A stretch of DNA of 64,000 nt from Aquitalea magnusonii (lineage in GTDB: Bacteria; Pseudomonadota; Gammaproteobacteria; Burkholderiales; Chromobacteriaceae), in assembly GCF_003202035.1 (NCBI RefSeq), contig NZ_QJKC01000007.1, positions 1 to 64,000 on the forward strand, in the 5' to 3' direction. The position numbers and the translations under genes were made by a program. The notes beneath the pieces are model-generated. The model searched no databases and was not told where the DNA came from. It saw only the letters and a list, made by a program, of their open reading frames with translations. Shown here one piece after another: positions 1 through 7,775 of the stretch (the first letter of the stretch is position 1; each line of letters opens with the position of its first letter).

Positions 1-11
1 CCTATCGGTTA

Positions 12-30
12 TTCTGTTTTTTAAAGAGCG
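12..30 (-). promoter_or_regulatory. boxA-like antitermination element of an rRNA leader
   Basis: Read on the minus strand, the segment gives GCTCTTTAAAAAACAG, very close to the boxA core TGCTCTTTAACA of rRNA leaders. It lies about 50 nt downstream of the strong promoter at 84-112 and points out of the left edge. An 11-bp direct repeat (GTCGCTGCGTT on the plus strand, at 37-47 and 56-66) lies between promoter and boxA. The 16S gene itself is not in the window, so its presence just beyond base 1 is inferred. Confidence 0.7.
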
Positions 31-83
31 GTGCAGGTCGCTGCGTTTCGTTTCCGTCGCTGCGTTGTCTGCTGAGGAGGCGA

Positions 84-112
84 ACTATACCGCCCCGCCC
101 CACCCTCGTCAA
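84..112 (-). promoter_or_regulatory. Strong sigma-70 promoter, probably rRNA operon P1
   Basis: On the minus strand a -35 TTGACG (107-112) and a -10 TATAGT (84-89) are separated by exactly 17 nt of very G-rich spacer. The stretch just upstream of the -35 is AT-rich and the initial transcribed region is GC-rich, as in stringently controlled rRNA promoters. A boxA-like element follows. No convincing protein-coding gene occupies 1-377; the only other element seen there is the tex terminator. Confidence 0.75.
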
Positions 113-319
113 CACTTTGTGTGAAGAAAAGTGCAGATTTTGCTGAAATCCCGGCCCGCTGCGCGCTAAGTCACTGAGCAGCAATGATTTATGAAATACG
201 GGCTTCATGACTGTTTTGCTGCGGACGCACAGTGGATGGTGTACCGGTGCTCACCTGGGTACTGAAAAAGGTGGCTGGCGGACGCAAAAGTTGGTCTCGA
301 CGCTGGCTCAGGCAGCAAA

Positions 320-345
320 AAGCCCGGCGGGGCCGGGCTTGTTAG
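320..345 (-). terminator. Rho-independent terminator downstream of tex
   Basis: The inverted repeat AGCCCGGC (321-328) / GCCGGGCT (332-339) has a 3-nt loop. On the minus strand it is followed by a T-run (complement of the A-run at 317-320). It lies about 40 nt beyond the tex stop codon. Confidence 0.8.
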
Positions 346-377
346 CTTCTATATATGATAGGTGATATGACGTGCAC

Positions 378-2693
378 TCAACGCTGCTTCAGCTTGGCAA
401 ATGCCGCAGCCATCGCCGACTCACCCGCAGGCTGCTGCGCGCGCGAAGGTGACTGCCGGCCACGTTGATCGCCAGCACGACCGGCTTCCGGGCGCGCACC
501 GCGACTGACTGTGCCGACTTCATCGCTCAGGCGCATGGTAAGGGCGATGCGCTTGCGCGCCACGTCCACTTCCAGCACCTTGACCTTGACCACGTCACCG
601 GCCTTCACCACCTTGCGCGGGTCGTCGATGAATTTGCTGGACAGCGCGGAGATGTGCACCAGGCCATCCTGATGTACGCCGATATCAACAAAGGCACCAA
701 AGTTGGCGACATTGGTGACCACACCTTCCAACACCATGCCGGGTTGCAGATGCTTGATGTCCTCGACACCGTCCTGGAAAGTGGCGGTCTTGAACTCCGG
801 TCGCGGGTCGCGTCCCGGCTTGTCCAGTTCCTTCAGGATGTCCATGACGGTGGGCAGGCCGAAGCGCTCATCCGTGTAGTCCGCCGCCTTGACTGATTTG
901 AGCGCCACCGAATCCCCCAGCAGGGACTTCACCTCGCGCCCCAGCCTGGCGACGATTTTTTCTACCACCGGGTAAGCTTCCGGGTGCACCGAGGAAGCAT
1001 CCAGCGGATTGTCGCCGCCGCTGATGCGCAGGAAGCCAGCAGCCTGCTCGAAGGTCTTTTCGCCCAGCCGCGGGACTTTCAACAGCTGCTTGCGGTTTTT
1101 GAAGGCACCATTCTGGTCACGATAGGCCACAATATTGGCTGCCAGCGTACTGTTCAGGCCAGAGATGCGGGTCAGCAGCGGGACGGAGGCGGTATTCACA
1201 TCCACCCCGACGGCATTCACGCAATCTTCCACCACCGCATCCAGTGCGCGCGCCAATTGGCTTTGGTTGACGTCGTGCTGATACTGGCCCACGCCGATGG
1301 ATTTCGGGTCGATCTTCACCAGTTCGGCCAGCGGGTCTTGCAGGCGGCGGGCAATGGAGACGGCACCGCGCAGGCTGACGTCCATGTCCGGGAATTCCTT
1401 GGCCGCCAGCTCGGAAGCCGAATACACTGATGCGCCTGCCTCGGACACCACGATTTTGGTCATACCCAATTGCGGGTAGGCCTTGATCAGGTCTTGTGCC
1501 AGCTTGTCGGTTTCGCGGCTGGCCGTGCCATTGCCAATGGCAATCAGGTCAACATGATGACGGGTACACAGTGCGCCCAGAATGGCGATGGATTTGTCCC
1601 ATTCACGGCGTGGTTCGTGCGGGTAGATGGCGGTGGTGTCCAGCACCTTGCCGGTACCATCCACCACGGCCACCTTGACGCCGGTACGCAGACCAGGATC
1701 CAGGCCCAGCGTGGCACGTTGCCCGGCCGGCGCCGCCAGCAACAGATCGTGCAGATTGTCGGCGAACACCTTGATGGCTTCGCCATCGGCGGCGTCCTTC
1801 AGCCGGCCCATCAGCTCCAGCTCCAGCGACAGGAAAATCTTGGCGCGCCAGCACAGGCGCACACCATCCAGCAGCCATTTGTCGGCGGCACGACCCTTGT
1901 CCTGCACGCCAAAGCGCTGCCCGATCAGTAATTCATAGCTGGAACGCTCGGTAATCGGCGTTTCGTCCGGCTGGTATTTGAGCGCAATGCTGAGCACGCC
2001 TTCGTTGCGACCGCGCAGCAGCGCCAGCGCACGATGCGAGGGGGTGGAGCGCAGCGGCTCGCGATGGTCGAAGTAGTCGGCAAACTTGGCGCCCTCCTGC
2101 TCCTTGCCTGCCACTACGCTGGCGGCCAGTTCGGCCTCATTCCACAGCTTTTCACGCAGGCGTCCCAGCAGCTCGCCATCTTCGGCAAATTGTTCAATCA
2201 GGATGGCACGCGCACCATCCAGTGCGGCCTTGGCATCGCCGACTCCTGCCTCGACATTGAGATAAGTGAGTGCCAGTGTTTCCGGGGATTGCGAAGGGTC
2301 GGCCAGCAGACTGTCGGCCAATGGCTGCAAGCCGGCTTCGCGGGCGATTTGCGCCTTGGTGCGGCGTTTGGGCTTGTAGGGAAGATACAGGTCTTCCAGC
2401 GCGGTCTTGTTGTCGGCAGCGTAGAGCGCAGCCGTCAGCTCGGGGGTGAGCTTGTCCTGCTCGCGGATGCTGGCGAGGATGCTGTCGCGGCGATCATCCA
2501 GCTCGCGCAGATAGACCAGTCGCTCGGCCAGGGTGCGCAGCTGGGTATCATCCAGCCCGCCGGTGACTTCCTTGCGGTAACGGGCAATAAAAGGAACGGT
2601 GGCACCACCGTCGATCAGTTCGATAGTGGCCGCCACCTGGTTTTCGCGAACGGCAAGTTCAGTGGCCAGACGACTGGCAATGCTTTTCAACAT
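378..2693 (-). CDS. tex: Tex family RNA-binding transcription accessory protein
   Basis: This 771-residue protein has the usual full length of the Tex/YhgF family. The N-terminal helical region carries the motif [13 protein letters not shown] YqgF/RNase H-like domain near residue 330 has the motif [17 protein letters not shown], followed by helix-hairpin-helix repeats around 490-570. A C-terminal S1 RNA-binding domain (about 650-720, [21 protein letters not shown]) comes before a short basic, low-complexity tail. Tex proteins bind nucleic acid and affect transcription and RNA metabolism; the exact role varies between species. The gene is followed by its own terminator, and the next minus-strand gene upstream (2753) is separated by about 60 nt, so it may be cotranscribed. 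Confidence 0.95.
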   Translation of the reverse strand: MLKSIASRLATELAVRENQVAATIELIDGGATVPFIARYRKEVTGGLDDTQLRTLAERLVYLRELDDRRDSILASIREQDKLTPELTAALYAADNKTALEDLYLPYKPKRRTKAQIAREAGLQPLADSLLADPSQSPETLALTYLNVEAGVGDAKAALDGARAILIEQFAEDGELLGRLREKLWNEAELAASVVAGKEQEGAKFADYFDHREPLRSTPSHRALALLRGRNEGVLSIALKYQPDETPITERSSYELLIGQRFGVQDKGRAADKWLLDGVRLCWRAKIFLSLELELMGRLKDAADGEAIKVFADNLHDLLLAAPAGQRATLGLDPGLRTGVKVAVVDGTGKVLDTTAIYPHEPRREWDKSIAILGALCTRHHVDLIAIGNGTASRETDKLAQDLIKAYPQLGMTKIVVSEAGASVYSASELAAKEFPDMDVSLRGAVSIARRLQDPLAELVKIDPKSIGVGQYQHDVNQSQLARALDAVVEDCVNAVGVDVNTASVPLLTRISGLNSTLAANIVAYRDQNGAFKNRKQLLKVPRLGEKTFEQAAGFLRISGGDNPLDASSVHPEAYPVVEKIVARLGREVKSLLGDSVALKSVKAADYTDERFGLPTVMDILKELDKPGRDPRPEFKTATFQDGVEDIKHLQPGMVLEGVVTNVANFGAFVDIGVHQDGLVHISALSSKFIDDPRKVVKAGDVVKVKVLEVDVARKRIALTMRLSDEVGTVSRGARPEAGRAGDQRGRQSPSRAQQPAGESAMAAAFAKLKQR

Positions 2694-2752
2694 CGGTTTT
2701 TATTCTTTCTTGCTGAACAAAAACCGCTACTGTACCGGCATTCGCCCCAAAA

Positions 2753-3109
2753 TCAAGCGGCAACCGGCCTGGCCAGCCAGGCCTGCGCCTCTTCCACGGT
2801 ATCGAAGTATTCGAGATGGTTGTGCGACAGCAAGCCGGCAATATGCGCAGCCAGTTTGATCCATACATCGCTCACCACCAGCGCAATGCGGCCGAAGTCT
2901 TTTTCATGTGCACGCACAAACTTCACTTCTTCCACTGCCATGTCCAGGGTGAAATCGATCAGCTCGGTCAGATCCAGCAGCACATCCGGCTTGCCTTGCT
3001 CCGCCACGCGCTTGACCAGGGCATCCTCGAACAGCTTGAAATCCGCCAGCGAGAATTCATTGAACAGCGCCACATCCAGACCATAATCCTGTTCGCGGAT
3101 AGAAATCAT
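2753..3109 (-). CDS. STAS/SpoIIAA-like cytosolic protein
   Basis: This 118-residue protein has a pattern of alternating beta strands and amphipathic helices (DVLLDLTELIDFTLDMAVEE, then GRIALVVSD and a C-terminal FDTVEEAQAWL helix). That fits the SpoIIAA-like fold (the DUF3478 type of STAS relatives). It has no signal peptide or membrane segment. Members bind lipid or protein partners, but no specific function is established here. The ATG at 3109 is preceded by a good ribosome binding site (TAGGAG, about 7 nt away). It sits just upstream of tex on the same strand. Confidence 0.7.
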   Translation of the reverse strand: MISIREQDYGLDVALFNEFSLADFKLFEDALVKRVAEQGKPDVLLDLTELIDFTLDMAVEEVKFVRAHEKDFGRIALVVSDVWIKLAAHIAGLLSHNHLEYFDTVEEAQAWLARPVAA

Positions 3110-3251
3110 GCTGTATCTCCTAAAGTGTGAGTCCTGCCTGTTATTGTTGATGCCACGCCAATAGCCGCAGCGCGATCATGATTGTATTCTAGCCCCGCGC
3201 GGTCAAGATTCTGCTGACAACCATCAAGCTTGCGCATGATTTCGGCATGCA

Positions 3252-4121
3252 TCAGCGTACGGCCGCCAGCAAGCCGGCCCCCACGATCATGCCCATGCCC
3301 ATCAGTGCATCCGGCCCCAGCGCATCTCCCCACAGCAATACGCCTAACAAGGCAGAGAACACCACGGTAAGGTAGGCGAAACTGGCCACCAGGTATTTGC
3401 GGCCTTCCTTGTAAGCCATGGTCATCGCCAGCTGCCCCAGCATGCCGCACACCCCTACGCCCAGCAGCGCCGCCACATTATCCGGACGAATCGGTGAGAA
3501 TCCAGGCCCCAGGACCAGCCAGATGGCGCCAAACAGGCTGGCAATGGCAAAAAACCAGAACACCACGCGCCAGGATGGTTCGCCCATCTGCCCCAGTTCC
3601 CGCACCTGGAACACAGCAAAACCGGCAGATACGCCAGATAACAGGCCCACCACGCCAGCCAGCCATTGAGCCGAACTGAAAGTAGGCCGCAGCAACAGCA
3701 CAATACCTAGAAACCCCAGTCCCAGCGCCAGCGCCGCCGGGCGCGACAGCTTGTCCTTGAGCTTGACCACGCAGATCAGCGAGAAAAACAGCGAGGAGGT
3801 GTAGTTGAGGGTCACCGCCGTGGATAGCGGCAGATGAGTCAGCGCGTAAAACAGCGCCGACATCGACAGATAACCGACAAAGCTGCGCTTGATATGGCCC
3901 AGCCAATGCGGGGTGGCCAAGGACAAGCCGCGCAGGCGGATGCCGAAACCAAGAATGAGCGTGCCGATCAGCGTGCGCCAGAATAGCAGTTCGATGGAGT
4001 TGAAATGCTGGGCACCAGCCTTGACGAATACTCCCATCAAGGCAAAGAAGACGGCGGCAATCACCATCCAGCCGGCACCCAGCTGGCCGCGCCGCAGCCG
4101 CAGCAACAGTTCAGCCGGCAT
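3252..4121 (-). CDS. DMT-superfamily (EamA) transporter
   Basis: About 289 residues contain roughly ten hydrophobic segments in two repeated EamA halves, as in the drug/metabolite transporter superfamily of inner-membrane carriers. Recognisable pieces are the first membrane segment VIAAVFFALMGVFVKAG and the segment ending AALALGLGFLGIVLLLRP. The substrate cannot be told from sequence. The reading frame extends to a TTG at 4148, but the ATG at 4121 has GGAG 7 nt upstream, while the TTG has none, so the ATG is preferred. The neighbours give no functional hint. Confidence 0.85.
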   Translation of the reverse strand: MPAELLLRLRRGQLGAGWMVIAAVFFALMGVFVKAGAQHFNSIELLFWRTLIGTLILGFGIRLRGLSLATPHWLGHIKRSFVGYLSMSALFYALTHLPLSTAVTLNYTSSLFFSLICVVKLKDKLSRPAALALGLGFLGIVLLLRPTFSSAQWLAGVVGLLSGVSAGFAVFQVRELGQMGEPSWRVVFWFFAIASLFGAIWLVLGPGFSPIRPDNVAALLGVGVCGMLGQLAMTMAYKEGRKYLVASFAYLTVVFSALLGVLLWGDALGPDALMGMGMIVGAGLLAAVR

Positions 4122-4160
4122 CAGCAGCTCCGGCGGCAGATTGGACAAGATGGCAGGACA

Positions 4161-4694
4161 TCATGGTTTGTGCAGGAAAGTGGCCGACAGGCAGATTGTT
4201 TCCAGCTGCCGGCGGTAGGTTTTGAATTCGGATGCATTGGCAGCACAGCGGGCCACCAACAGGCGCTTGCCTGGCGTCGGCAGAAACACCTGCAGATTGT
4301 GCCGCACAATCCACAAGCGGCCAGAGACAAAGCTGCCCTCGCGGTATTCGGTGACCAGCCGGCCGCTATGCGGATTCAGCCGGGTATAGACAGCCGCTTC
4401 GCGGTCCGCCTCGGCCTGGCGGAAGCGGCGCTGCAGCCGCTCGGGCGCATCCGCCTTGCCGGCCTTGCGCTCTTGCAGGGTCACTTCGATGGCGGCGCGT
4501 TCGCGCTGGTCGGCCTTGGGCGGCACCACCTTGATCACGCGCACGCCCTCCTGCACCACGCTGCGGACTTTCCAGCCGGCAGGCAGAGTGAAGCTGATCT
4601 TGCTGGCCGGATCGACAAAAGCGGCCGCCAGCAACGGGCCGGCCAGCAGGCTCAGCCCGGAGAAGAGAATGTATTTTTGCCAGTGCATTGTCAT
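4161..4694 (-). CDS. Predicted secreted protein of unknown function
   Basis: About 177 residues open with a clear signal peptide (short basic start, then YILFSGLSLLAGPLLAAA, cleavage probably after an Ala). The mature part contains ISFTLPAGWKV and a conserved-looking C-terminal Cys pair (VARCAANAS and ETICLS), possibly a disulfide. This suggests a periplasmic protein; I recognise no family. The frame remains open to 4772, but that would overlap the terminator and the upstream gene. The ATG at 4694 or 4688 precedes the signal peptide. Neither has an obvious ribosome binding site, and a terminator hairpin stands only 13 nt upstream. Confidence 0.65.
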   Translation of the reverse strand: MTMHWQKYILFSGLSLLAGPLLAAAFVDPASKISFTLPAGWKVRSVVQEGVRVIKVVPPKADQRERAAIEVTLQERKAGKADAPERLQRRFRQAEADREAAVYTRLNPHSGRLVTEYREGSFVSGRLWIVRHNLQVFLPTPGKRLLVARCAANASEFKTYRRQLETICLSATFLHKP

Positions 4695-4706
4695 CAAGAC
4701 AAAGAA

Positions 4707-4730
4707 AAAGGCGCGGAAACCCGCGCCTTT
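4707..4730 (-). terminator. Rho-independent terminator after the Rieske oxygenase gene
   Basis: A 10-bp perfect stem, AAAGGCGCGG (4707-4716) and CCGCGCCTTT (4721-4730), has a 4-nt loop. On the minus strand a T-rich tract (TTTTTCTTT) follows. It lies 26 nt after the stop of the oxygenase gene and directly before the start of the secreted-protein gene. Confidence 0.85.
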
Positions 4731-4755
4731 GCCATTCTGCACTGAAATACCCGGC

Positions 4756-5865
4756 TTAGCCAGCCATGGCATCGCCCATCATGCGGCGGTAGAACTCGTG
4801 GAAGTGTTGCATGCCTTCCTCGGTGGGGTATTGGTACGGCCCCACTTCGCTCTCGCCACGCAGCCACAGCGCCCGACGGCCCTGGTGCATGCGATAGCAG
4901 ATTTCGTCGTCTTCCTTGGCGGTTTCGAAGTAAGCGGCCTGCTCGGCTTCGACGAATTCCGGTTCGAAATACACCACATCTTCCGGGTAGTAGAACTCGG
5001 TGATGACGGTGCATTTTTCCGGACCGCGCGGGATGACCACGCTGACCACCAGCACATGCGGGTACCACTCCACCATGATGTTGGGGTAGTAGGTCAGCCA
5101 GATGGCACCAAACTCCGGTTGCTGGTCGGCAAAGCGGCGGCGCACTTCCTCGTGCCACTTGCCGTAGACGCGCGAACCGGAGCGGGCCAGCTGGTTTTTC
5201 ACACCAACCGTCTGCACATGGTATTGCGCGCCCCACTCCCATTTCAGTTCCGCGCAATCAACAAAATTGCCCAGGCCCGGATGGAAGGGATCGACGTGGT
5301 AATCCTCGGAATAGACTTCAATAAAGGTTTTCCAGTTGAAGTCGTATTCGGTGGTTTGCGTCGAATGGAAAGCGAACTCGGAGAAATCCAGATGCTTGGC
5401 CACACCCAGCTGCGCCAGATCGGCAGCAATGTCGCGGCCGGCATCAAACAGCAGGCCGTTCCAGCGTGTCAGCTGCGTCTGATTCAGATTGAGACAGGGT
5501 GTTTGCGGGAAATGCGGCGCGCCCAGCAGCTTGCCTTCGGCGTCGTAAGTCCAGCCATGCAGATTGCACACCATGTGGTTGCCATTGCCGCGCCCCTGAT
5601 AGATCAGGGCCTGACGGTGCCGGCAGACGTTGGAAATCAGCTTGATTTCACCGCCCACATTCTTGAGCATCTTGCCATGGCCCAGCCAGTCGAGCGTGTG
5701 ATAGTCCCCGTCATTGGGCACCATCAGCTCATGGCCGTAATACAGCGGAGCATTGGCAAACAGTTGTTTTTGCTCCAGCTCGTAGTGAGCGGGATCAAAA
5801 TAAGTATAGATAGGCAGCTGAGCAGCAGACGCCTGTAGCATCTGCGAAGAAGCCAGATCAGACAT
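4756..5865 (-). CDS. Rieske [2Fe-2S] aromatic-ring-hydroxylating oxygenase, alpha-subunit type
   Basis: About 369 residues long. The Rieske cluster ligands are visible as C81-x-H83 (CRHRQ) and C100-x2-H103 (CNLHGW). The C-terminal catalytic domain carries the mononuclear-iron motif with H190 and H195 (EDYHVDPFHPG). This is the architecture of oxygenase alpha subunits such as choline/glycine-betaine or carnitine monooxygenases and phenylpropionate-type dioxygenases. No reductase or ferredoxin gene lies nearby, so the electron donor must be elsewhere. The frame opens with GTG at 5874, but the GGAGG at 5876-5880 is too close to it and correctly spaced for the ATG at 5865. The substrate is unknown. 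Confidence 0.88.
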   Translation of the reverse strand: MSDLASSQMLQASAAQLPIYTYFDPAHYELEQKQLFANAPLYYGHELMVPNDGDYHTLDWLGHGKMLKNVGGEIKLISNVCRHRQALIYQGRGNGNHMVCNLHGWTYDAEGKLLGAPHFPQTPCLNLNQTQLTRWNGLLFDAGRDIAADLAQLGVAKHLDFSEFAFHSTQTTEYDFNWKTFIEVYSEDYHVDPFHPGLGNFVDCAELKWEWGAQYHVQTVGVKNQLARSGSRVYGKWHEEVRRRFADQQPEFGAIWLTYYPNIMVEWYPHVLVVSVVIPRGPEKCTVITEFYYPEDVVYFEPEFVEAEQAAYFETAKEDDEICYRMHQGRRALWLRGESEVGPYQYPTEEGMQHFHEFYRRMMGDAMAG

Positions 5866-6555
5866 TATTCCCACACCTCCGTGGTAGAAGATATAAGACC
5901 AGCCGAATCTCGCTAAACGAGTTTACGGAACCATCAAAACAATGAATTAAAACAAAGGCCAAGCCTGTGCTTTGCGAGGGCGGGATTATGCCCCGCCCCG
6001 CGAGGGGGGGCAAGCAATTTTTGCCACGGAAAAGCGGGGACAGACTGAAACATTGCCGCTACAAAATGGCATTTTGCAAAATTCAGGACATTTTCATCCA
6101 GCGCTGCCATAGGAATCATTGCTTTAGCTCAAATTGTGCGAAGCAACATTAGCAGCTGATGATCGATATGCTATACTGCGCGGGCGAATCCACCGCCACT
6201 TGTGACAGGCCGCCAGGCCAGCGCGCAAGGCCAAGCTGGCAAGCACCACGCCGGTCCGCGCTGCAATATGCCCACCTGCATGGCCTGACACGCCGCCAAG
6301 GCTTGTCACTACAGCAATGCAGGCGCTTGCTGCGCTGCGCAAGCGAGGAAAACCCCGCATTGCCGCCAGCGTGCCAGCAGCGGATAATCGCCGCCCGGTT
6401 AACACCGACCAAAGGAAAGAGAAGAGGAGCCCGTCAACTGCTCCGCACCGTCATCTTGCTGCCACAGTCATAATCCTAATATGGCCGACATGCCGGCTGG
6501 CGACAGTTATTTTCCCAACGGACCCCTTTTTAGCCATTTACTACTTCCAGCGCCT
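5866..6555. other. 690-nt divergent intergenic region between oxygenase and ackA
   Basis: No convincing gene is seen. The region holds a strong GC hairpin (GGGCGGG 5978-5984 / CCCGCCC 5992-5998), a perfect 12-bp AT-rich palindrome ATTTTGCAAAAT (6071-6082) and a promoter-like element at 6149-6177. A stretch of about 370 nt between that promoter and ackA could be a long 5' leader or a separate small RNA. Short open frames inside it have no ribosome binding site and look random. Confidence 0.6.
6149..6177 (+). promoter_or_regulatory. Candidate sigma-70 promoter upstream of ackA
   Basis: TTAGCA (6149-6154), 17 nt, then TATACT (6172-6177). The -10 is good and the -35 moderate. It would start transcription near 6184, about 370 nt before the ackA start codon. 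Confidence 0.45.
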
Positions 6556-7749
6556 ATGAAATCAAGCATTCTCGTTATCAACTGCGGCAGTTCCTCGCTG
6601 AAATTTGCCCTGATCGACACCGCCAGCAAACAAGCCATCCTGACTGGCCTCGCCGAAAAACTGGGCCTGGAACAAGCCCAGATCAGCTTCAAGCATGCCG
6701 GCCAGAAAGATAGCCAGCCGCTGAGCGAAGCCAACCACGCCGCCGCCATGCACGCCATCATCGAACGTCTGCGCGTGCTGGACTTGCTGGATAGCGTCAA
6801 GGCGGTAGGCCATCGCGTGGTGCATGGTGGCGAGCACTTCAAGGCTTCCGCAGTCATCGACGACACCGTCATCGCCGAAATCGAGAAATGCGCCAAACTG
6901 GCCCCGCTGCATAACCCGGCGCATCTGCTGGGCATCCGCACCGCCATGCAGCAATTCCCCGGCCTGACTCAGGTTGCGGTATTCGACACCGCCTTCCATC
7001 AGAGCATGCCGCAGCAGGCTTATCTGTATGCCGTGCCCATGCAGCTGTACCGCGAGCATGGCGTGCGTCGCTATGGCTTCCACGGCACCAGCTACCGCTT
7101 TGTCACCGGCGAAGCCGCCAGCCTGCTGGGCAAGCCGCTGGAAGACACCGCCTTTGTCTGCGCCCACCTGGGCAATGGCGCCTCTGCCGCCGCCATCAAG
7201 GGTGGCAAGAGCGTGGACACCACCATGGGCCTGACCCCGCTGGAAGGCCTGGTGATGGGTACCCGCTCCGGCGACATCGATCCGGGCATCTTTGGCTATC
7301 TGGCCTCCGAGCTGGGCCTGGATGTCAACGGCGTGACCGATCTGCTGAACAAGAAATCCGGCCTGCTGGGCCTGTCCGAACAATCCAGCGACTGCCGCGA
7401 ACTGGAAGACGCCGCCATGGCCGGCAAGCCGGAAGCCATCCTGGCTCTGGACATCTTCAGCTACCGCCTGGCCAAGCATATTGCCGCGCTGACCGTGGCC
7501 CTGGGCCGGCTGGATGGCGTGCTGTTCACCGGTGGCATTGGCGAAAACTCGTCCTACCTGCGCGCCCGCGTCATCAAGCAGCTGGGTTTCCTGGGCCTCA
7601 AGCTGGACGAAGCCGCCAACGAACAATGCGTTCGCGGCAAGGCTGGCCGCATCACCACCGCCGACTCCGTGCCGGCCCTGGTGATCAATACCGACGAAGA
7701 ACTGATGATTGCCCTCGACACCGCCCGGCTGGCCGGCCTGTCGGTCTGA
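6556..7749 (+). CDS. ackA: Acetate kinase
   Basis: The protein is 397 residues, the normal length of AckA. It catalyses acetyl-phosphate + ADP to acetate + ATP (reversible) in the cytosol. ASKHA-fold signatures are present: N-terminal VINCGSSSLKF, the motif VGHRVVHGGE, the FHGTSYRFV substrate region and the C-terminal FTGGIGENSS. An in-frame ATG exists at 6481, but homologues begin at MKSSILVINCG, so 6556 is chosen. pta follows after 26 nt and the two form the Pta-AckA overflow and acetate-assimilation pathway. Confidence 0.96.
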   Translation: MKSSILVINCGSSSLKFALIDTASKQAILTGLAEKLGLEQAQISFKHAGQKDSQPLSEANHAAAMHAIIERLRVLDLLDSVKAVGHRVVHGGEHFKASAVIDDTVIAEIEKCAKLAPLHNPAHLLGIRTAMQQFPGLTQVAVFDTAFHQSMPQQAYLYAVPMQLYREHGVRRYGFHGTSYRFVTGEAASLLGKPLEDTAFVCAHLGNGASAAAIKGGKSVDTTMGLTPLEGLVMGTRSGDIDPGIFGYLASELGLDVNGVTDLLNKKSGLLGLSEQSSDCRELEDAAMAGKPEAILALDIFSYRLAKHIAALTVALGRLDGVLFTGGIGENSSYLRARVIKQLGFLGLKLDEAANEQCVRGKAGRITTADSVPALVINTDEELMIALDTARLAGLSV

Positions 7750-7775
7750 GGCTGCGCTAAGGAAAGAGTCCAAGC

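Noticed and set aside
2-208. 68-residue open frame at the left edge, minus strand
   Set aside because: It spans the rRNA-type promoter and boxA, has no ribosome binding site and no recognisable protein pattern.
5866-5874. GTG start at 5874 for the Rieske oxygenase
   Set aside because: The GGAGG ends one base before it, which cannot work as a ribosome binding site; the ATG at 5865 has usable spacing.
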